Shown here piece after piece: positions 22,462 through 33,342 of a stretch of DNA of 64,000 bases; position 1 is the first letter of the stretch, and each line of letters begins with the position of its first letter. Made by a program: the position numbers and the translations under genes. Source of the DNA: Eutreptiella sp. 'Long Island Sound 2002' (Eukaryota > Euglenozoa > Euglenophyceae > Eutreptiales > Eutreptiaceae). The notes below the pieces were generated by a model. That model saw nothing but the letters and a program-made list of their open reading frames with translations, made no database searches and was not told the origin of the DNA. The DNA is taken from NCBI GenBank assembly GCA_964036045.1, contig OZ038385.1, positions 41,980,884 to 42,044,883 on the forward strand, in the 5' to 3' direction.

Positions 22462-22563
22462 TTGTTGCTACTGCTGTTGTTGTTGTTGTGCTTGTTGATG
22501 ATGATGTTGTTGTTGTTGATGTCATTCTCGTTGCTGTTGCTGCTGTTCTTGTGGTTCTTTCGG

Positions 22564-22609
<46 letters not shown>

Positions 22610-22713
22610 CGGCATTGTAGTTCATTTTCTTTCTTGTTGTTGTTGTTGTTGTTGTTGTTATTGTTCTTGTTGTTGTTGTTGTTGTTGACATTGTTAGTGT
22701 TTTTGTTGTTGTG
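22462..22713 (+). repeat. Imperfect (GTT)n / (TTG)n trinucleotide microsatellite
   Basis: About 250 bases of GTT/TTG units with a few ATG, CTT and CTG variants. Frames through it read as homopolymers (Val or Leu on +, Asn/Gln/Thr on -) and are not genes. Confidence 0.95.
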
Positions 22714-23400
22714 CTTTTTGCTTTTATTGATGGCATAGAGTAAATCAATCAATGGCTGAACACTTTGTACCACAATTTGACTTCTTCATCGTAGAGATTC
22801 TCAATTTTAGCCCAATCAATATTTTTTGGATTGCATGGATTCAATTTTTATTGATTGCATTGATTGAATCAATTAATTGCCGAACGCTTGTAATTAAATC
22901 TGAAATGCATGGTCAAAAATATGTGACAACATTGAAATCGGACAAGTTTACAAAAGGCAATGAAAAAGTATTGTTTCGAGTGACCGGGGCAGCATCTCGT
23001 GGAAGATGTTGAATAAATATTTCATTTCATTTGAGTGACATATAGGCCGCGCATTATGAGAAACTTTTTTTTTTGCGTTGGATTCTTATGCGCGAGACCT
23101 CGCGCATAGGGGGCGTACACAGCAAAATAATGTATTGCGGCACAATCTATTAAGCAAGTTTGGGACAAGGATGAAGATGCCGTCGGCGTATACTTAACTT
23201 TGTACCCTTCTCAAGGGCTACCGGTGCAAAAGGACCGCAAGGAGGGGGTTGCAAAAATCAAAAAGTGGGGTTTTGATGGAATTAGACAAAACGGACATTT
23301 CCACGAGGTGGTTGAGGTCCCAAAACCTAGGGTTGTCAACTTTTCAAAACATTTCATTTTTCGGCAAAGGGGTTGCACATATGGGGCAGTAGATAACGGA
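22714..23400. other. Intergenic, nothing recognised
   Basis: AT-rich DNA. Contains ATTGATTGAATCAATTAATT-type short repeats near 22850-22880. No credible coding region. Confidence 0.4.
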
Positions 23401-23690
23401 ATATGCACGGCCGTGTTAGGCCGTCTCACACCGGCTTGGAGCGATCGGACCGTCATGGATCGGAGGTTGGTCAAGAAAATGACAATTTTTTTTTTCAAAA
23501 CCGGGTTGCTAAAAGTCCCGGGGGGGTAACTTGGCACCACCGTAGAATTTTTCCAATCCGTTTGGACCGTTTGAAAGCCCAAAGTGTCTCTGTTTCGAAT
23601 ATGTATGGCCGTGCTAGGCCGTCCCACACCGGCTTCCAGTGGTAGGACCCTCAGGGGTCGGAGGTTCGGGGAAAGAGTTGCACCATAGTA
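23401..23690 (-). repeat. 198-bp tandem repeat, about 1.5 units
   Basis: ATATG..GGCCGTG.TAGGCCGT..CACACCGGCTT begins at 23401 and again at 23599. The reverse complement of the same unit is present twice at 47904-48300 (period 201). The minus strand stays open through it, which is why a 239-codon frame appears there; the repeat nature argues against a real gene. Confidence 0.75.
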
Positions 23691-24675
23691 AGTCCTAGGG
23701 GTAGGGTTGTGCGAATGGAACCAGTAGACCAAGAAACAGTCTTTGTGTAGATGTACACAAGCAAAATGGATTGCACTTGAGATGGAAGGTATCACCCCAA
23801 AAGGTGTGGCTGCATTTGCATGTGCAACGCGAAGGGCATAGTAGTTAGTGCTAACGGCATAGTATCCGGTTGCCACAGTGGTTGCTAATACGACTGCGAC
23901 AGCATTGCTTGTGGCAAAGAGGTTGGGCAACCCAATGACATGTTGCTCGACAACCCAACATTTGAGAAATCAACGGTGCCAAGGGTCCAAACTTCTGTTG
24001 ATCTAATGTGAAAAAAATGGGTCACGTGTTATGAAAGGGCCAAATTAAAAGTGCATTAAAAAACAGATCAAAACAAAAGAATACCTCCACCATTATGTCT
24101 TTTTTGGAAAGGATCTTTTCCGACGCTGTCACCCACCTTAACAGAAGGGAGACGGTCTTCTTCTTTGGCGGCCTCTTCTTCCTCCTCACTATCCCCAAGG
24201 TCATGACACCAATGTCATCTCTAAAGGAGACGTTGGAGGCCTCTTCGTCCTTCCTCAACTTCATCGGACTCTGCATCCGACAATCCCATGACATCTTCTT
24301 CTACTTCTGCTTCTGCTTGCATCTCTTCCATGTCATCAAGTTCTTCTTCTTTGATACTTGGGGATTTAGGTGAGTGGCATTTTGGAGATGAACAGCAAAT
24401 CAACATCAATAATTTTTAATTTGGCCTTTTGCGCCTCATGGTGCTATGGGCTTGCATTTTTCAACAACAGGCTTAGGAGACAAATTTTGACACATTTAAA
24501 ATCTGAAATGTAAAGGCTAAGGAGGCAAATTTTGACAAATGTAAAATCTGAAATTTAACGGATGTACCAAAGAATAATAACAGAAACAATAATACAAATG
24601 TAGAGAAATATAACATCCACTGTACTTTCCTGTAATGGGCTGAAATTGACCAAAATCTGGGTGCGGCTGCCAGCG
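23691..24675. other. Intergenic with decayed acidic coding scraps on the minus strand
   Basis: On the minus strand between about 24400 and 24100, two frames read as strongly acidic then basic peptide (for example EEELDDMEEMQAEAEVEED, and further on DSEEEEAAKEED), interrupted by stops. This looks like the remains of a charged nuclear-type protein but cannot be identified. Confidence 0.3.
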
Positions 24676-25009
24676 AAATTCTCCGGATAAGCCCTCATCC
24701 TGAGAAAGCGCATCTCACCGGATAACACTTGCGCTGGGTCGCGACAAGACTGGCGTGATTTCGGAACTGGCGACCTTGCAGGCCCGAATTTTTCGCCAGC
24801 GGACTCGCACTGCACACTAGACCCCACTAGAGTACGCCACTCGAGTGGCAAGAAGCGTAGTCCAGTAACGACTGGTGTTCCGTCCTCGTCCACTCTCCCC
24901 CGGCGGGTTGCCGAGGGGGATTCATCGTTTTCCATCATGTCCAATTGCGCGACACCACAGTCATACCATGATTGTGAAGCACTTGAATGGGTAGGGGATG
25001 CCACATTTC

Positions 25010-25455
25010 ACAAAGCGGGCGAACAGTGGATGCCAAGGTGTTCGTCGAAGTGCTAATAGTACTAGCAGTCCTTGATAGAGACCCATTGAGTGGAGGTTGT
25101 CGTTGAAGTATATGTGGACTCCATGCCAAAAGTTGTCTTGGGGAACATATTGGGGGGAGCTATCTTGGGGTAGCCCTTGTTCTTCCCAAATCTATTGGTT
25201 TGCAGATTGCACTTGTTCAACCACATGTTTATCATCATCCTACTTTCCTTTTTTCGTTGGTGGTTCGTCCCCAGCCTCAACGGAAATAGCCACCAACAGG
25301 TTTTTGGGCTCAATTGTAGACATACACCAGAGGAGAGTGCCATCTCCGAGAGTCTTCCTCAGCAACAAAAGGATCACAAGCCACCATCTTGTCGTCTCCT
25401 GGATCATGTGTGATGCAGTTCTTGGCGATTTTTGAGAAGGTGCTCATGTCCATAA
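25010..25455 (-). repeat. Diverged internal duplicate, partner at 27737-28112
   Basis: Shares long blocks with 27737-28112, including GGGGAACATATTGGGGGGAG and the following CTATCTTGGGGTAGCCC segment, and the end near GATTTTTGAGAAGGTGCTCA. It is an older duplication inside the 24-kb unit. Confidence 0.8.
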
Positions 25456-25819
25456 CAACCCTTGTCACTTCCCACTTCTTGTTTGTTGGGGGATCATAGT
25501 TTGTAATGCGCTCCGCAATCTGAAGCTTCATTAAGTGTCCACTGTTTGCCTTCCACTTTTTGCCTTTGTTATTGCACCTCCTATGCAGGCATGTCCAATT
25601 GCATTGTGTTCCATCTGATTGAGTTGCTTGACATCCCTGGGAGCGCCCTGCGGTCAGCGTTTTTTCTACATTTTTTGGGGGAGGGGGGTCTCTCCCTATT
25701 CTTGACCCACGAGCCGCTCCAACCGTGGCTGCTTTCACCCTGAGGTCCCAATAGTATACTTGCCAACTTGTCATCCCCCGGACCAACCTTACAAAGATCA
25801 ATACTGTGTCGTGCACCAA
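25310..25819 (-). CDS. 169-aa ORF with a Cys-rich CxATxxxGxxC-type motif (copy A)
   Basis: This is the longest protein-like frame of the decayed region. Its middle contains C-Q-A-T-Q-S-D-G-T-Q-C followed by further Cys and His, resembling small zinc-binding modules of the form C-x-A-T-x3-G-x2-C. The rest is polar and basic without a known motif. Copy B (49328-49837) differs at one residue (Ala versus Ser near the C-terminus), so the frame has stayed open after duplication, but that is expected for such recent copies. It may be an exon or a remnant. Confidence 0.3.
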   Translation of the reverse strand: MVHDTVLIFVRLVRGMTSWQVYYWDLRVKAATVGAARGSRIGRDPPPPKNVEKTLTAGRSQGCQATQSDGTQCNWTCLHRRCNNKGKKWKANSGHLMKLQIAERITNYDPPTNKKWEVTRVVMDMSTFSKIAKNCITHDPGDDKMVACDPFVAEEDSRRWHSPLVYVYN

Positions 25820-26074
25820 CCTTTGTGAAGTGATGAAAAACTTCCTCCAACTTTACGTGGAGCAGTACACTCAAAATCCAAGAGAAACACATTAATGTTC
25901 ATGTTTGGTCAAGTTTTCCTTGCATACTATGATGCAATCCCTTGTGCTCCCAAGTAGGTGAATCAGCCCAGCCACACCAAATCCTGAAGCACCCTCCATG
26001 CTCCCACCAATTCTGGATGCCTTTGTTTTCATGTCATGAAAATCAATGCTTGCTTTCACCAATGTAGTGTGCAC

Positions 26075-27736
26075 AAAATACCAGTGACAAAATATTGAAT
26101 ACCTAGTATATGCGGCATTGAGTCTATTTCGATTCTGCGATAATCTTGTTAGCGATGGGTTTGCCCTGCAAGAGCTACAAGCTATCCAATCTTTCTTTGA
26201 AAAACTGCATTCCCTGAATTACCACAAGAAGGTATAAGGACCCATCTGCCAACCTGTAGGACCATTCGTTTGTTTGTCTGTTGCCTGCTAAGAGTGTTCG
26301 CCAACAGCACATCCGGATATGTTTGTTCTTTGTACCCTGTCCCCAAAAAGTATACCATGAATCATGCTAACTTCAGGGAAGAGCTCAGAGCAGAAACTAA
26401 TCGGAGAGTAAGAATAGGAATAAGTGTGATGTCATTGCCGCTGCACTCACACGCACCATGCTGCACGATGTGCTTCAGAAACCAATGGTTGTGGCCGCTT
26501 TCTTTTGCTGTCGTTTGCATGCAAATTGAGTGACCCATACACCTGATGACGAAGTACATTCGGTGAGCGCCTTGCCGCCTTAAACAACAGCAAGTGAAGG
26601 CCGTACTGCATGTACAGCCCCTAACAGGACATATAGATATGAGCGGCCAAGCAGCAGTGACCCTAGGGCAACGTCTCATCAGGTATCCCGACCCATACTC
26701 CCCAAATGCGTCTGCAACTCTCAAGTCCCCGGTGCCAGCTCTGGCACAGAAGTGTGTACAGTACTCATCCAATGCAGAATTGTTCATATAGAACGCCACA
26801 ACAGTCCGTCAGGAGCTCACAGCCAAGGGTTACCCCAGGGCTTGGTGGGAGAACAGACTGAAACAGGGTCTCCTCAACCACACACAACATACCCCATACC
26901 GGACGCACACCGGACAACTGCTGAGCATTTGCAACAGAGCATCGGCAGCTGCACGGGCGGGGACAACCCGTGACACCCCGCCCATGACATGACATGACAT
27001 AAATCAGGTCATATGTTGTGTGCATGAATGATTCGCGAACCATGAGGTGTAACAACGAATGTACACTCGCAATACAAAAGAGCAAGCGCTAAGAGCTACA
27101 ACATCCAGGCATGCGCACGCACACAAATGCCTTTGCATCCCATGGACAATATGGAATATACAAGGACCATGCCATTGTCACTCTCGGCTTTTTGGTTATG
27201 CGACACCACTGTTGAGTATTGCTCGTGTTTGCGTTCAACGAATCAACCCAATACCTAGTATATGCGACATTGTATTCTTCGCTATGACCGCTGTGCGCAC
27301 AACAGACATTGAGCAGGCGCTTTTGGGGGGTTTTCAGATCCAGCTCAAAAGAGGGGCATATTGCCTGCATTCTGAGATGGTGACGAGATGGAAGTTGGGG
27401 AAATCCCTTGCGTATACTAGGGATTCGGTATTCTGTCACCGGTATTTCGTGCACACTGCAAACTCGTTAGCGGCCGATGCGGCCTTCAGCTCCAATTGGT
27501 GCCGAAGGACGTGTTCTTGGCCGACGTTCGCAGTCATTAGGAGTCGCCCGTGGGAAGGGGTTGTGGCAATGGCAAAGGGACCATCTTTGTACGACTGAAT
27601 AACCTTGCTAAGAGGCTGAGAAATTCCAGGCAAATTAGTTTGGTGCTAGCAAAGTGGGTGTCTCCGGGTTACTCTGAGCTAGTAGTCAATGATTGTGCGG
27701 CACCTGGAATGCTTGGGGGATGCAACATTTGACGAA
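26075..27736. other. Region without an assignable gene (copy A)
   Basis: Open frames of up to 179 codons (27059-27598, +) and 145 codons (26362-26799, -) exist but show no recognisable domain. The short block around AATACCTAGTATATGCG occurs at about 26098 and again at about 27249. The copy-B equivalents are 50093-51754. Confidence 0.35.
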
Positions 27737-28112
27737 GAGGGCGAAGAGTGGATGTCAAGGTGTTCATCGAAGTGCTAACAGTACTAGCAATCTCTAACAG
27801 AGAGCAATTGACTGGAGGTTGTCGTTGAGGTATCTGTGGATTGTATCTGGTATCTGTATCTGAGGTATCTGTTGTCTTGGGGAACATATTGGGGGGAGCT
27901 ATCTTGGGGTAGCCCTTGTTCTTCCCATATCTGTTGGTGTGGATATTGCACTTGTTCAGCCGTATGTTTAGCATCATCCCCACTGTCCTTTTTTCGTCTT
28001 CAGAGAATCATCTTTAGCAACAAGATCACAAGATCAACACCATCTTGTCGTCTCCTAGATCATGTGTGATGCAGTTCTTAGCGATTTTTGAGAAGGTGCT
28101 CAAGTCCTAAAC
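27737..28112 (-). repeat. Diverged internal duplicate, partner at 25010-25455
   Basis: Second copy of the block described at 25010, with small indels; the minus-strand frame here (to about 27983) matches the peptide coded at 25062-25343 in its middle. Confidence 0.8.
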
Positions 28113-28429
28113 GCCAAGGGCCGGGGAGGGGGGCGAAGTCTTCTACACCAATCCATTGGATGCATAGCCACCAGGACATCAAGACGGCACAAAGTGTAGG
28201 AGAGAGAGAGTTGAAAAAGAATGTAATAACACGGCTTGTTGCCGTCCCTTGGGGCCACGGAGGGAAGGTGCTTCGGTGTGCCCCAACAGCGAAATAGTTG
28301 CAGTGGGCTACTGTTTGCATTGCACGCGTGCGTGCGCCAGGCGTACTTTGTGTCACTTGTGGGACAAAACATTAATGTGTGTGAAGAAAGAATCTCTTTC
28401 GAACTGCAAGGTGCAGTAGGCATACGGAG

Positions 28430-28530
28430 GGGCGGGGTCGGAATCTCTGTGTGCCGCCCTGTTTTGTGCCGTGCCGTGCCGTGCCGCCTATGGGGGGGGG
28501 GGGGCAAAGAGGCCTTGTGCCGTGCCGTGC
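28430..28530 (+). repeat. GTGCC pentamer plus poly-G element, first copy
   Basis: CGGAATCTCTGTGTGCCGCC, then (GTGCC)n, a run of 13 G (28492-28504), GCAAAGAGGCCTTGTGCC and more GTGCC units. A related element is at 29180-29275. In copy B the G-run is 14 long and the second GTGCC block has four units instead of three. Confidence 0.8.
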
Positions 28531-29179
28531 CAAGTGTTCCTACCCAACAAGATCCTTTGTAGAGGCACACATGTATCAGTGGTTCAGACATGGACGGCAT
28601 GTTGCTCTTGTTTGTGACTGTTGCATTTGCAACTTTTTGTGTGTTGTCTCTTGGTGTTGCACCATGTGTTTTCCAACTCATTCATGACTTTAATTCCACT
28701 ATTAATGTGAATCAATTGTGATCATTGCATGTTGTTGTTGAAGATGTGAGATGGTTTATGTTGCTAAATTTCGACTTGTCATCATGCGACGCAAGTTTTT
28801 TTAAGACGTTTGCATGGATTGTTGCGTTGCTTTTGCTTGCATGTCTCTCCATCTCACTTTGTGCCATTTCACGAATATTTTGGAATAATTTTTCATGCAT
28901 TATGGTTTGGAGTTCAATGCAATTATTAATGTGAATCAATTGTCATACTGTAATACCAGCATCCATCAAAAGACCACTAGGAAATACCAGTGCCCATCCA
29001 GAGACCACCAAGAAGCAACAATATCCACCCAGGGACCAGCAGGAAATGCTAGCATTGGGCCCGAGACAAGAAAACAAATGCATTGGGCCCATATGTATGT
29101 GACTAGCACTCCATAGTGGTCGTCTCTAAGGGCCCGTTCCGGGTAGGGTCGGGCGGGGTAGGCATAGGGAGGGGGAGGG

Positions 29180-29275
29180 GGGTCGGAATCTCCGTGTGCC
29201 GCCTTGTTTTGGGCCGTGCCGTGCCGTGCTGCCATGGGGGGGGGGGCAAAAGAGGCCTTGTGCCACGGAACGCCT
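29180..29275 (+). repeat. GTGCC pentamer plus poly-G element, second copy
   Basis: CGGAATCTCCGTGTGCCGCC, GTGCC units, CATGGGGGGGGGGG and CAAAAGAGGCCTTGTGCCAC, i.e. the same order as at 28430-28530. Between them (28531-29179) I see no gene. Confidence 0.8.
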
Positions 29276-29738
29276 ACTGCACAAGGTGTGTGCCCTCTGT
29301 TGTTGCTCCACTTGTTTCAACTACCAGCATTTTATTGCTTGATTTTGCTCCCCTTTGGACCATTTTGCGAGGGAGGCAAGTGAGCTATTTTGGGGACAGT
29401 CGCCTCAAAAGGTGCGCGCGGTGTGCGCATGGGGTAGATATGCAACCCCCCAGTTGGGAAATTCAGTGTGCACCAACAACAGTATGGACCTAGCCACACA
29501 TGACGACTTGTTGTTTTGCCGTCGCCAGCCCCCCCCCCCCAAAAAAAAAAACTAAAATGGTATCCACCATATCATGGGATGGCACCCCCCGAAACAGCCC
29601 TAACATCATTCAACCCCATAGGGTACCCAACATCATGGTGGAGAAATCCAATTGGTTGTTGCTGTGACCAATGGCGGTCAGCGATTCTCTGCAGGTTACA
29701 CTGCAGCAACCGAAAGGTGCCACCCCACGGATCAGATC

Positions 29739-29860
29739 GGGGGGGGGGGGGGGGGGGGCTCTGGCCGCCCAGCCAGCCACCCGGCCACCCGGCCAGCCGG
29801 CCACCCGGCCACCTAGCCACCCAGCTAGCTACCTTGCCACCCAGCCACCTAGCCGTGTAG
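29739..29860 (+). repeat. 20-base poly-G run and CCACCCGGC minisatellite
   Basis: Twenty G at 29739-29758 followed by CCACCCGGC/CCAGCCGGC-type 9-10-bp units to about 29860. Copy B (53761-53858) has 19 G and lacks about 28 bases of the minisatellite. Confidence 0.9.
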
Positions 29861-30003
29861 CCACCATTTTGGGTTTGAGCCTTGCATTTTTGCATTTTGC
29901 CTCTTTGCCTTTGCTCTCAAGATCACATAAAGATGATGATGTCTCTGTGATGCAGGTATAGGTACAATTTCCTCACCATGCACCTACGTTTGTCATGTTT
30001 TTG

Positions 30004-30044
30004 TAATTAGGCAATTAGGTAATTAGGTAATTAGTGTAATTAGT
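30004..30044 (+). repeat. AATTAGGT short tandem repeat
   Basis: Four to five imperfect 8-9-bp AATTAGGT/C units, repeated in copy B near 53996-54037. Confidence 0.8.
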
Positions 30045-32566
30045 TGCATTATGCATTGGGATGTGGTTATGGGATGTTTGCTCGCCAGTTGCACAATCAC
30101 CAGCACAACTGCCGTTGCAGTGTGTTGCAACGTCCCCGTGTCGAACTAAGGTCGGCGAGCATACATGGAGCTACCCAGTGCATGTGTTTTTTAGATAGGA
30201 AAAATTGTGTGAACTTGTTGGCATCTTTGCACTACAAATTCACATGCGGGGATGTAGAATGGCCAAGGGCTTTCTTTTGCACGTCACCTTGGTTGTGCAT
30301 TTTGATTGCCCAATGTGGTGCATTGCCATCTTGTGTTCATTTCTCTTTACCCAATAATGAGGACTGCCGTTCTGCCTCCCGTTGTGCAAGGAGTCCTTTG
30401 CTCACTTTCTCATGGTGGCCTGTTGTTTGGGGCTCCTCTTCACAACAATGCGATGTGAGACATTGATGGTTGGTTTTGCATTATGTCTATGCCACATTGT
30501 GTGTCTTCAGCTGCACATGACATTGAGCATGGGAGGGAGGGGGGTCATTTCGCACTTCAAAAGAGGCCACACAACCTAGTTGCCCCAAATGTAGTAGCAT
30601 ACATAGCCACAAGTCAAAAGGGGATGGCTTGCACCCCTAGGCACCCCAAGTGTGGCCGTTTTTTCTTCTTTTTCCTTGATTTTGGCCAAATTGCCTCCCC
30701 AGCCATTTCTGGCCAGCCAAGGGGGGGGGAGGAAGGGGGGGACGGGAGGGGGGGGTCAACCCACCCAGCCGCGGCTAGCCGCGGCTAGGAACACCCCCAC
30801 AGACCACAACTCACATACTTGAACACAAACCCGTAACCCCATTTGGGTTCTTACACCCACTGCCACAACCTGAAGTACTTCCAGAACCTCCAAGAAGTGA
30901 AGAGGTTTTACCTAATTTGGGTTCCCGGGCCTGAAACCCCTGTTGGGCCTTGTGTAAAGAACCGGATGATGGTGAGCCCATTCCCAAGTTGGAAGGGGGG
31001 GGGGGGTCAGTAAAGAGCTTGGGCCTCAGCCTGAGCCCTAGCATGAACTGGGCCTGGGGTGAATAGCCTACTAGAAGTAAAGATCACCATTGTATCACAG
31101 GATACCAGACTTGTAGTGCCTTTTCGCGTCGCACTTTTGTGCTGAGTAAGTAGGTTACATCAGCCACCCGCTTCCATGAAAAATGCACCAACGTATAGGC
31201 TTACTTACTTACTGGCCTTGCCAGCTCCGTCCTGATGTGCTTGGCCGTTGAGTGCTATCTGGTCAGCATATGTGCCCCCACCCTGGTGGATCCATAGTGG
31301 TGCACCTGACCTGGGATGGAAACATGGGGTGATTGTCTCCCGCCAGCACTGTACCGCCAGATATGGATGGGTGGGTTGACAGGTCCCGAGGTCGCCCAGG
31401 CAACGCCGCCTCTATGTGCACGAAAAAACAGGTCAACCCCAAGACCCCAAGACAGTGCACCGGTGTGGGAAGGGGAATGCTCCACTGCACGGGCGGTGGC
31501 CATGGCGGCTTGCTGGCCGGTCACTGTGCCCCAATGCTGCCCTTGCAACAGCGTGCAACAGAGGCCAGCCCCGCCTGCTGTGTAACCCGTGTTACCCTGT
31601 GGCTGTGTGTGTGGGCCAGCCCACACTTCCCCTGTCCCCTGTGGTACATGGCTCAATTCGGGGCTTGCCTCTGCCTGACAGTGTTTGAGATGACGGACGC
31701 TGGTGGCAAGGATGGTGCATGGACTATGTAATTCTGCATAGCATTGCTTTTGTCCGTCTACAATTATCCTTTCTGTTGTTTCACCCTCCTGGCTGCATGG
31801 CTTGCACGCGACGCGCAGAAAAGAATGCATGTGGCGAACACCTGCCCATACCTCACCCTAACCACAGTTGCTCACCACTACACAATCACAGGTACAGCAC
31901 GACAGAGAACTCGTCAGTGGATTATGCAAGCGGAGCAAAACTCATAGAAATGGCTTGCGCCCAAAGCTGCAGAAAAGTAAGAGAGTTTGTGTATCGCATT
32001 TGCCTCATCACACCCAAGTGTCCATTGAGGCCCCACGCACGTGGGGCCCTCGGTATCTTCGGTTGCTATGCTACACACCTCCCCCCTCACTCTGCCTCTC
32101 CCCTATACTTTCGTCTCTGTGTGCTAACGTATACCTGTGCATATGGGTCTATTCAGTCAGACCTGGACAGTGGTGCTGCCGTAGCAGCCAAAAGACACGG
32201 CAAAAAACCATGGTTCTCCGTGATGCAACAGAGCACCAAAACCCAATGTGCAGGCAAATGTCAGCATGTTCTGGGCATCAGTGGTGGCAACCTTGGGCTT
32301 GGGCTAGCATGTACCGGGGGCGATGCACCACGCTTTGCTGACTGCCGTTGTGTTGGAGGCCTCTGAAGGCGCGGAGAAGGGCTGAGGATTGGGAAAAGGA
32401 CACGGCCATGCCAGCGATAGCAACACTCACCATGGCTGAAATTCACATCAAAATGAACCCCTTGGGTTGCAGTTGCAAGCAGAATGTTGGTGAGCAGGAG
32501 GTACTACCACAAGTGTGATCCACCCCCCTTTTCCCTCTACAATACATTTCTGGCCACACAAACGGC
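30045..32566. other. Region without an assignable gene (copy A)
   Basis: Contains poly-G runs near 30721-30755 and 31000, the palindromic AGCCGCGGCTAGCCGCGGCT at about 30767-30787, and open frames up to 215 codons (31719-32366, +; 31255-31830, -). None has a domain I recognise; splicing could hide a gene in 31.3-32.4 kb. Copy B: 54038-56559. Confidence 0.35.
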
Positions 32567-32789
32567 GGTCAGAAAAACCAGGCAAACAACGGTCAGATGG
32601 TCAGACGGGGTTCCGTGCTTGGACATGCCGGTGCTTGCACAGGGGGGGGGGGGGGGGTTGCACCATTTTCGTTTGCTATCATTCTTTGACTGTTCCGTCC
32701 TTGGGTATGTCTAGGTACAGGACCCCGTCTGACCGTCGTTTTCCTGACTTTCAGTGTGCTTGTGCAACGGGGGGGGGGGGGGCATTGCA
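32567..32789 (+). repeat. Fold-back element with two poly-G blocks
   Basis: The arm at 32567-32618 and the arm at 32715-32760 are imperfect inverted repeats built around GGTCAGACGGGG / CCCCGTCTGACC. Each half also carries GTGCTTG followed by a G-run (32642-32658 and 32769-32782). Copy B equivalent starts at about 56560. Confidence 0.7.
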
Positions 32790-32947
32790 ATGCTTACACG
32801 ATGCGTCATGTGCATATTTGGTGGTGGTAGGGTATCGACAAGGGTACTCTACAGGTGAGGCATGTTGCTTGTTGGTTCAGGGCTGTTTTTGCGGAGCCAT
32901 TTCGCCCTGAGGAGTCAGTCGCAAAAAAAAAAATTATCTGCGAAATC

Positions 32948-33342
32948 TCACAGGAACTTGGGGGTGTGCCACAGTGGGGGGGGGGCTGTGTCGGAGATGT
33001 CAGATGCGACGCTGTGTTCGTCACCAGTTCGGCTTCGACTTCCATCGGTAATGGACAGATCCGAATCAGAGTCTGTGTGTCTATCCACATCCTCAGAATG
33101 TTGTAATGTGCAGCTAGAATGCCGACTTCCATATCCTTGGTTCGCTCTGTATCCTCGGTGACGGTGGCTGGCGGCGGTGCATCCTCTGTGTGCGCTTCCT
33201 CTGTTCCGTCCTTGTCGGCTCTTGTCGTCCCCTCGGAACGACGTGTAGCAGCCCCTTGCAGGGCAACGCCACACAATTGGAGTACCGAGGGCGAGGCATT
33301 ATCCAACAGCAGTTGTAGCTGGTCTGGAGTGATGGTCGACAT
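32948..33342 (-). pseudogene. Decayed ORF fragment starting MSTITPDQ (copy A)
   Basis: From ATG 33342 on the minus strand a frame reads an amphipathic N-terminus, then an acidic/Ala-rich stretch to about 33110; the protein-like sequence then continues in another frame with Asp/Ser-rich sequence to a stop at 32948. A frameshift or a tiny intron separates the two. Such N-termini occur in retroelement gag-like proteins, but nothing here proves that. A partial duplicate of the start region lies at about 33590-33712. Copy B: 56939-57333. Confidence 0.35.

Larger units (their letters stand above)
24676..26074 (-). pseudogene. Decayed minus-strand gene, frames broken (copy A)
   Basis: Several adjacent minus-strand frames carry protein-like sequence in sequence order: 25892-26074, then 25310-25819, then pieces down to about 24750, with stops and frame changes between them. 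Parts recur in a diverged second copy at 27669-28112 (shared stretch with R-Y/F-G-K-N-K-G-Y-P-K-I-A-P-P-N-M-F-P-K-T-T). I do not recognise the family; a decayed transposon gene or a gene with unseen introns are both possible. The same structure is repeated in copy B at 48681-50092. Confidence 0.35.

Noticed and set aside
22422-22773. Asn/Gln-rich protein on the minus strand
   Set aside because: Translation of the GTT microsatellite.
23211-23930. 239-codon minus-strand gene
   Set aside because: It lies on the 198-bp tandem repeat that recurs inverted at 47.9 kb; no domain recognised.
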